A DNA stretch of 47,287 nucleotides, from contig JAFIFA010000144.1 of NCBI GenBank assembly GCA_020832225.1, forward strand, positions 1 to 47,287, written 5' to 3'. This document shows positions 42,431 through 47,287 of this stretch, one piece after another. Within the stretch, counting starts at the first letter, position 1. Each line of letters begins with the position of its first letter. Source of the stretch: Balneolaceae bacterium (GTDB lineage Bacteria; Bacteroidota; Rhodothermia; Balneolales; Balneolaceae). Position numbers and translations under genes: made by a program. Under the pieces are notes generated by a model, which was not told the origin of the DNA, searched no databases, and saw only the letters and a program-made list of their open reading frames with translations.

Positions 42431-43411
42431 ATGAGGCTCTTCTCAGCCATCGCAATCTTAATTCTGATCCTGGGTGCATGCACCCCGAACGAACTGCCAT
42501 TAACCGGAAAAACCATTGTTCTGGATCCGGGACATGGCGGAACAGCTGAAGTCGACACATTCAGGGTAGGGCCTGCAGGTGAGCGGGAGGAGTGGATCAA
42601 TCTGCGAGTAGCCAACGATCTCGAACAGCTGCTGCAGGAGCGAGGTGCTGAAGTTCTGATGACCCGTACCGACGACAGCCACGTTGATCTTGCCGATCGG
42701 GCCTCTTTGGCAGTTGACAACAACGCCGACCTCTTCCTCTCGATTCACCATAACGCCACTGCCGACCCGGAAGTTAACTTTCCGATCGTCTATTTTCACG
42801 GAAACCAGAGTGAAAACCGAGCCGGAGCCCGCCTTGCCGAGTTGATGGGCAGAGAGCTACGGGCTACTCTTTTTGATGGTGAGGGTCCGCTGGTTGTCGC
42901 TTCCGACCTGACCATCTTCCCCAACTCAGGTACAGGAGTTTTGCGTCGCTCTTACGGGATTCCGGGAGTAATAACAGAGGCCTCCTTCTTCACCAATCCG
43001 GAAGAGGAGCAGCGATTATTGGATCCCCGGTATATACGTGGTGAAGCAGAAGCACTGCTGAGAGCGATTGAAGCTTTCTTTACAGAGAGTGAGCTGCGAA
43101 TGGAGGAGCCTTTCAGCCGTACCGAACTGCCAACCTTTTCCGTATTTCAGGAGGCTGAACGGATGTCGCCCGAAGCGATGAGGTGGCGCGAAAACTTTGA
43201 GAGAGCCGCTGAACTCTTTCAAACGGAAAACGAAGAAGAGCTTGAGAGAGCCTACGAATATGCCACCAAAAGCGTCCGATCTTTCCCGGATTCACCAGTT
43301 GCCCGCGAGGCACACCTACTTAGAGCAGATATCCTGGTGCTGTTAGGCCGGGGTGATGAAGCGGAAGTGGAGAGAACCCGGGCCGAGGAGTTCTACATCC
43401 CGATAGATTAG
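42431..43411 (+). CDS. Lipoprotein N-acetylmuramoyl-L-alanine amidase (amidase_3)
   Basis: The 326-residue protein has a lipoprotein signal with AILILILGAC (lipidated Cys in LGAC) and an amidase_3 domain: VLDPGHGG (zinc His), EEWINLRVANDL (zinc Glu), FLSIHHNA (zinc His) and GVITEASFFTNPEEEQ (catalytic Glu). It cleaves the bond between N-acetylmuramic acid and L-Ala in peptidoglycan. The C-terminal third (about residues 225-326) is helical and TPR-like (AREAHLLRADILVLLGRGDEA). It is likely anchored in the outer membrane and acts in cell separation. Confidence 0.92.
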   Translation: MRLFSAIAILILILGACTPNELPLTGKTIVLDPGHGGTAEVDTFRVGPAGEREEWINLRVANDLEQLLQERGAEVLMTRTDDSHVDLADRASLAVDNNADLFLSIHHNATADPEVNFPIVYFHGNQSENRAGARLAELMGRELRATLFDGEGPLVVASDLTIFPNSGTGVLRRSYGIPGVITEASFFTNPEEEQRLLDPRYIRGEAEALLRAIEAFFTESELRMEEPFSRTELPTFSVFQEAERMSPEAMRWRENFERAAELFQTENEEELERAYEYATKSVRSFPDSPVAREAHLLRADILVLLGRGDEAEVERTRAEEFYIPID

Positions 43412-43412
43412 C

Positions 43413-43439
43413 GGGTGACCGATCGGTAATCAGTCACCC
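43413..43439. terminator. Bidirectional hairpin between convergent genes
   Basis: GGGTGAC and GTCACCC form a 7-bp stem between the amidase and DUF1080 genes, with a possible inner pair CGAT/ATCA. It is well placed to end both transcripts. Confidence 0.55.
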
Positions 43440-43454
43440 AATAAAGCATTCTGA

Positions 43455-44270
43455 TCAGATTTCACGCACCCAGATATTTCGGAAACTCACATAATCGCCA
43501 TGATCCTGCAGGCCAATCGGAAGCTTGCGGGGGTGCTCTGTGTAGCTTGGTGGACCGATGTAGGTTGTAGGCCCTTTGATTTTTTCACGGTGGTGAATCA
43601 AAACCCCGTTGTGAACTACAGTTACGTAGGCCGGCTTGATCAGCTTGCCATCCTCATCAAAATATGGCGCTTCAAAATAGATGTCGTAGCTCTGCCACTC
43701 TCCCGGCGGACGGCTGGCATTCACCATTGGGGCTCGCTGCTTGTAGATGGAACCGGCCTGACCGTTTGAATAGGTCGGGTTTTGCCAGGAGTCGAGTACC
43801 TGGATCTCGTAAAGCCCCATCAGAAAAACACCGCTGTTTCCGCGCCCTTGGCCGTCGCCATCTATCTCTTCAGGAGTTTTCCACTCTATATGGAGATGCA
43901 TATCCCCGAAAGAGGCGTTCGATTTGATGTTGCCTGAACCCGGCACAACCGTCATCACGCCATCCTCGACGCTCCAGGGCGCCGGATCGTGCTCTTCCAT
44001 CAGCTGTTCAAGGTAGTCGGGCACACCCGCTGCATCCGGAAAATAGCCGGGTGCAGACTGCCATTGAGAGAGATCGGTACCATCAAATAGAACAACGGCA
44101 TCGGAAGGTGGCTCGGCAAAGTGGCCGGTGGTTTGTACCGAATCGGCAACCGGAGTCCAGTCTTCAGTCAGCTCCGGATCCCACTCAACCTGTCGGTCTT
44201 GTGCACACGCAATCTGTACGGTTAATAACGGGATAGCGAGCAGCAGTAAAATCAGCCGGGAATAACTCAT
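43455..44270 (-). CDS. DUF1080 (3-keto-disaccharide hydrolase-like) protein
   Basis: The product is 271 residues from the chosen ATG at 44270 (MSYSRLILLLLAIPLLTV, signal peptide with cleavage near ACA-QD). An in-frame ATG at 44294 is possible but adds an unusual N-region. The concanavalin-like DUF1080 core shows VVLFDGTDLSQWQS, the FGDMHLHIEWKTPE strand, GNSGVFLMGLYEIQVLDSW and a C-terminal SFRNIWVREI. Such secreted proteins bind or cleave carbohydrates. Substrate unknown. Confidence 0.88.
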   Translation of the reverse strand: MSYSRLILLLLAIPLLTVQIACAQDRQVEWDPELTEDWTPVADSVQTTGHFAEPPSDAVVLFDGTDLSQWQSAPGYFPDAAGVPDYLEQLMEEHDPAPWSVEDGVMTVVPGSGNIKSNASFGDMHLHIEWKTPEEIDGDGQGRGNSGVFLMGLYEIQVLDSWQNPTYSNGQAGSIYKQRAPMVNASRPPGEWQSYDIYFEAPYFDEDGKLIKPAYVTVVHNGVLIHHREKIKGPTTYIGPPSYTEHPRKLPIGLQDHGDYVSFRNIWVREI

Positions 44271-44443
44271 GGCATTCGTGGTCTGTAATTTCAAATTTCA
44301 GTTCCGGAATGGAATTTCATTTTCCGCTTTCTATTATAAGCAAACCGATCAAAACTTTGCAGTAAGAAAAAAGAGCTGGTCCGCATAATTTTTCTATTTT
44401 GACGGGAGTTAATCAGTAATAACCTCAACAATCAGGAATCGCC

Positions 44444-44875
44444 ATGAAGTGGATCACCCTTTTTTTTACAATTGCTGCTTTTTCGGTTTTTGACGCTACA
44501 GCGCAAACCACCTTTGAAGTAGATCTTGGTGGACATAATAAAGTACCGCCTATTCGTACCGCCGGGAATGGCCTTCTTGAGGTTACTGTAGAGGGAGACT
44601 CTCTTTTTGTGAGTGGTTCATTTGAAGAGCTTAGAGGCACATTCTGGTCTGCCTCCATCAATTATGGTGGACCTAGAGATACCGGCAACCCCCTCATGCG
44701 GCTTAAGGTTGAGCTGAATGAGAGCCGCAATGGCGGTGAATTTAGGAGAGAAGATAATGCATTCGAACTGCGACCTGCTCAAAAACAGGCATTGCGCGAA
44801 GGCAAGCTCTATATCAATATCTCATCCAGTCGCCATCAGGATGGTGAGATTCGGGGCCAGATACCGAGGATGTAG
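44444..44875 (+). CDS. Secreted CHRD-domain protein
   Basis: The 143-residue protein has a signal peptide (FTIAAFSVFDATA-QT) and a CHRD domain: EVDLGGHNKVPPIRTAGNGLLEVTVEGDSLFVSGSFE, then a C-terminal ALREGKLYINISSSRHQDGEIRGQI. CHRD domains are named for chordin; bacterial ones are secreted and have no clear enzyme activity. It stops 1 nt before the end of the opposite propeller gene. Confidence 0.88.
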   Translation: MKWITLFFTIAAFSVFDATAQTTFEVDLGGHNKVPPIRTAGNGLLEVTVEGDSLFVSGSFEELRGTFWSASINYGGPRDTGNPLMRLKVELNESRNGGEFRREDNAFELRPAQKQALREGKLYINISSSRHQDGEIRGQIPRM

Positions 44876-44876
44876 C

Positions 44877-45995
44877 TCAGAGTGAATAGGAGTAGACCTG
44901 AATGGCCGGCAAACCCTCTTCCGACTCCGTAATGGCATAAACCCGATTATGGCGCAGGCTCACAACTCTTTCTCCTGTAGGAAATGAGGTTCGAAAAACC
45001 GGTTCGCCCTGAGTATCAAATAGCAGCCACTCTCCTTCTGGTTCTTCCGTAAATACGTGAATCCATGCATAACCATTATCATCCACAAGCATATTTCGGA
45101 ATGCCGGTTTGTAGTCCGGAAATTCCGTGCGCAGATCCCGGATATGCTCACGTTCCAGGTTGTTGCTGTAGCGTGATATCACACTATCACCATCAGCTGC
45201 AGTAAACGGGCGGTTTGAGAGGTCATAGTTGATGAATGGTGTAAACTCCTGCTCACCTGATATTTTCCGTTGAACTTCCAGAGATTCAGTCCACCCGTAG
45301 TAGTAGTTTCCATCATAATCAGAAGTAAAACGGCCTTGAAGGTGAACTTCCGGTACAGATAGCGACATCATCGGCTGGCCGGAGCCACCTGTAACAGTGA
45401 ACATTTCATTATTTTGAGAAAGGTGCAGGCTGTCGGCCACAATCTCGCCGGAGGCATTTATTTTCCGTAAAACTGTATGGCCGTTATCATCGGTAAACGG
45501 ATTAAATCTGTTGATAGTCATATACTCTCTGTTGGCTTCCGGAAAAAATTGAGTAAACATACCTGTATTGGAGGTATTGAGTGAGAAGTCGTAATCGAAC
45601 GTCCACTCATCTCCGTTTCTGGCATATACGATTATATTTCGCGCGCCCCAGTCGATCAGATGAACACGATTCTGCTGATCGATCGCCATTGGGCCAGGAA
45701 ACTCATACTCGCCTGGACCGGAACCACGCCCGCCAAGAGTATGCAGAAATTGACCATCGGGATCCAGAGCATGAAGAAATCGCTGCTGAGAATCAGAAAT
45801 GATGATGTAACCTTCCGAATCGACCAAAACCTGACCGATGGAGCTCAACAACAGATCACCTGTCTCCGTGATTAATGTTTCCGGTTCGATAGATAGTTGA
45901 GGAATTACTGAATCTGAGTCACTCTCATTCTCAGAAGAACAGGCCATAACGATAAACAGGAGAGTAATGGTGATGGTGAAGTAGGCTAATCTCAT
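44877..45995 (-). CDS. 6-bladed beta-propeller lipoprotein
   Basis: I chose the ATG at 45995 (MRLAYFTITITLLFIVMACS, lipidated Cys in VMAC) instead of an in-frame ATG 52 codons upstream, because the lipoprotein signal sits at the later start. The 372-residue product shows beta-propeller blades such as VLVDSEGYIIISDSQQRFLHAL, LGGRGSGPGEYEFPG, IDQQNRVHLIDWGARNIIVYA and MLVDDNGYAWIHVF. Surface or periplasmic; ligand unknown. This group belongs to the BF2992/6-bladed family of Bacteroidota. Confidence 0.85.
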   Translation of the reverse strand: MRLAYFTITITLLFIVMACSSENESDSDSVIPQLSIEPETLITETGDLLLSSIGQVLVDSEGYIIISDSQQRFLHALDPDGQFLHTLGGRGSGPGEYEFPGPMAIDQQNRVHLIDWGARNIIVYARNGDEWTFDYDFSLNTSNTGMFTQFFPEANREYMTINRFNPFTDDNGHTVLRKINASGEIVADSLHLSQNNEMFTVTGGSGQPMMSLSVPEVHLQGRFTSDYDGNYYYGWTESLEVQRKISGEQEFTPFINYDLSNRPFTAADGDSVISRYSNNLEREHIRDLRTEFPDYKPAFRNMLVDDNGYAWIHVFTEEPEGEWLLFDTQGEPVFRTSFPTGERVVSLRHNRVYAITESEEGLPAIQVYSYSL

Positions 45996-46212
45996 GATTT
46001 CAATTTTTTTGAATTTTGATCCACAAGTAAATACTAACAAATTAGGAAGTAAGCAAGATCGTGATATAGCAAAAAAAATAAACAAGCCTCTCGGGCATTG
46101 GTATACCATATTTGGATAACCACAGGTTTTACAGATTGTCATCCAATTCATTTGAACGCATTGCTTTAACCCTCTGTTTGTCTAAAAAACAACAACTAAA
46201 CCGAGGTAACTT

Positions 46213-46872
46213 ATGAAAGTCATTATTGCCGGAGGGCACGGCCAGATCGCCATGCACCTTCACCCCATGTTAGAAAAGAGAGGACATCAATCTGTTGGAC
46301 TGATTCGTAAACCGGAACAGTCAGACGACCTGAAAAAGGCCGGGGCTACACCCGTAATTGTGGATATCGAAAAAGAGGATGACATCTCCAAAGCTGTGGG
46401 GGAAGCCGATGCCGTTGTTTTTGCCGCCGGTGCGGGACCCGGAAGCGGAAAAGAGCGTAAATGGACGGTCGACAGAGATGGAGCCATCAAACTGATTGAA
46501 GCTGCCAAAAAAAATGGCATCAAACGCTATGTGATGATCAGCGCCATGGGGCTGGATACGCCTCGGGGTGATGAGGTTTTTCAGGTCTACCAGAAAGCGA
46601 AAGCAGAGGCGGATCAGGCGTTAAAGGAGAGCGGATTGGATTACACCATTATCAAACCAGGAAGGCTCACCAACGGGCCGGGAACCGGCAAGGTGAAGGT
46701 TGCCCGTAAGCTGGAAGGTGGCGAGATTCCCCGGGAAGATGTTGCGCGTGTAGTGCTCTATGCACTCGAAAATCATCACACCATCGGCATGGAGTTCGAT
46801 CTTCTGAGTGGCAGCAACAGCATCGAGAGCGAGCTGGTAAGGATGGTTGAGGGGAGTGACTCGAAGCGCTGA
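46213..46872 (+). CDS. Atypical SDR, NAD(P)-binding protein (NmrA/YwnB-like)
   Basis: The 219-residue protein has a Rossmann core: IIAGGHGQIAMHLHPML (atypical GxxGxxG), VIVDIEKEDD, VVFAAGAGPGSG, KRYVMISAMG and the Y-x-x-x-K-like YQKAKAEADQAL. IKPGRLTNGPGTGKV and REDVARVVLYAL are typical of the NAD(P)-dependent sugar-epimerase-like group. It may sense redox state or reduce a quinone or sugar; the activity is unknown. Confidence 0.9.
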   Translation: MKVIIAGGHGQIAMHLHPMLEKRGHQSVGLIRKPEQSDDLKKAGATPVIVDIEKEDDISKAVGEADAVVFAAGAGPGSGKERKWTVDRDGAIKLIEAAKKNGIKRYVMISAMGLDTPRGDEVFQVYQKAKAEADQALKESGLDYTIIKPGRLTNGPGTGKVKVARKLEGGEIPREDVARVVLYALENHHTIGMEFDLLSGSNSIESELVRMVEGSDSKR

Positions 46873-47287
46873 GGTCATAGCGCAAGGCGCGGAGGGCTGA
46901 CATTACCCATGTAATATTTGCATCTTAAATAAAAAACCATGTAGCACAACGGTTTAATGCGTTTGGTAAGATCCTTGTTCATCCCGAGGCCTCGGGACGA
47001 ACCAATAGCTTGTTTAACAGAAAACTGTTAACCTCTTTCAGGAATAGCAGTAAATAATCACAAAAACTGTCAACCTAAATCAGGAACAGACCGATCAAGG
47101 CGGTCCCCGAGTGATCGGGGTTGGCGGCGGGTGCTTCTGGGTGACGGAAAAATTTCAAGGCCGATTTGGTTAAAATTCCTTCTTAGCATTCATTTCCGGC
47201 TGATGAAATTTTTCTATTCGTCACCCGCCAGCCACCCTTTTCCCGCCAATTGATTCAAGGCCGGGTTAAACTCAATCGTAAACTGTA
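46873..47287. other. Non-coding region with several direct and inverted repeats
   Basis: No gene is seen. It contains a 14-bp palindrome (CCCGAGGCCTCGGG, 46983-46996), a 7-bp inverted repeat TTAACAG/CTGTTAA (47014-47031) and a 27-bp direct repeat (47021-47047 and 47063-47089). There is also a CCCCGA/TCGGGG hairpin (47105-47120) and a long imperfect inverted repeat (47139-47157 with 47204-47226). This density suggests a mobile-element edge or remnant. Confidence 0.6.
47021..47089. repeat. 27-bp direct repeat pair
   Basis: Copies at 47021-47047 and 47063-47089 match at 22 of 27 positions by eye (both AAAACTGT-AACCT...TCAGGAA-AG), 42 bp apart. Repeats of this type, beginning TG near the core, recall the multiple terminal repeats of IS21-like elements, but no transposase is in view. 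Confidence 0.55.

Noticed and set aside
43455-44294. Longer start of the DUF1080 gene at 44294
   Set aside because: It would add eight residues before a complete signal peptide that starts at the ATG at 44270.
44877-46151. Longer start of the propeller gene at 46151
   Set aside because: The added 52 residues are Cys-rich and hydrophobic without a pattern, and they would bury the lipoprotein signal.
1-47287. tRNA, rRNA or CRISPR
   Set aside because: All intergenic gaps were read on both strands. No cloverleaf-type segment, rRNA-like stretch or repeat-spacer array was seen.

Overview
The window looks like a chromosome segment of a marine member of the Balneolota/Rhodothermota/Bacteroidota group, most like Balneolaceae. 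This is an inference from gene content (SusD-era style secreted proteins, DUF4270-like lipoprotein, DUF1080, CHRD, 6-bladed propeller lipoprotein, half-size starch synthase) and mid-GC coding style; no database search was possible. From about 6 kb onward it is densely packed housekeeping sequence. The first 5.7 kb is visibly more AT-rich and is an accessory island.

Region 1 (1-5.7 kb, all minus strand) is the striking part: a tandem array of four toxin-immunity cassettes. The 5'-most gene (4211-5694) encodes a predicted lipoprotein with a Cys-rich N-terminal domain, an acidic Pro/Gly/Cys-rich linker and a GH19 lysozyme/chitinase domain. Behind it lie three orphan cassettes. Each restarts inside the same linker, which is almost identical at DNA level, and continues into a different peptidoglycan hydrolase (M23, M23, GH19). 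Each hydrolase is followed at once by a small unrelated gene with a signal peptide or hydrophobic N-terminus, a likely periplasmic immunity protein. The head gene is off in this sequence: a G8 tract sits in the signal peptide, and one more G (G9) restores the reading frame, so it may be phase variable. An in-frame TAA also interrupts its GH19 domain. One orphan cassette keeps a decayed piece of the N-terminal domain with its own stop and frameshift, a fossil of a formerly complete head gene. I read the locus as a recombination-driven polymorphic toxin system built on a surface lipoprotein.

Region 2 (6-17 kb) is core information processing and nucleotide/tRNA metabolism: an unknown winged-helix-like protein, argS, then on the minus strand dnaN, a DUF62 SAM hydrolase and a methyltransferase. 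On the plus strand follow miaA, purS, clpS, purQ, an M42 aminopeptidase, lptB and a rhodanese. A convergent rho gene follows.

Region 3 (17-26.6 kb, minus strand) reads in transcription order glgB, malQ, comA (phosphosulfolactate synthase), a half-length starch synthase, a lipoprotein, an outer-membrane beta-barrel and a TPR protein. It joins glycogen building and remodelling with envelope proteins. glgP lies farther on at 35.5 kb.

Region 4 (26.7-47.3 kb) holds a LolC/E-like permease, a membrane-anchored MurF-like ligase, a sugar-phosphate nucleotidyltransferase, 158-bp tandem repeats, a CCA-adding/HD protein, SemiSWEET, ispE, glgP and two paralogous barrel-like proteins. These are followed by a metallo-beta-lactamase-fold hydrolase, a 27-residue membrane peptide, a ferric-reductase-like flavoprotein, a thioesterase and a lipoprotein amidase. 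Last come DUF1080, CHRD and propeller proteins and an atypical SDR. The last 400 bp is non-coding and rich in direct and inverted repeats, possibly the edge of a mobile element. No tRNA, rRNA or CRISPR was seen.
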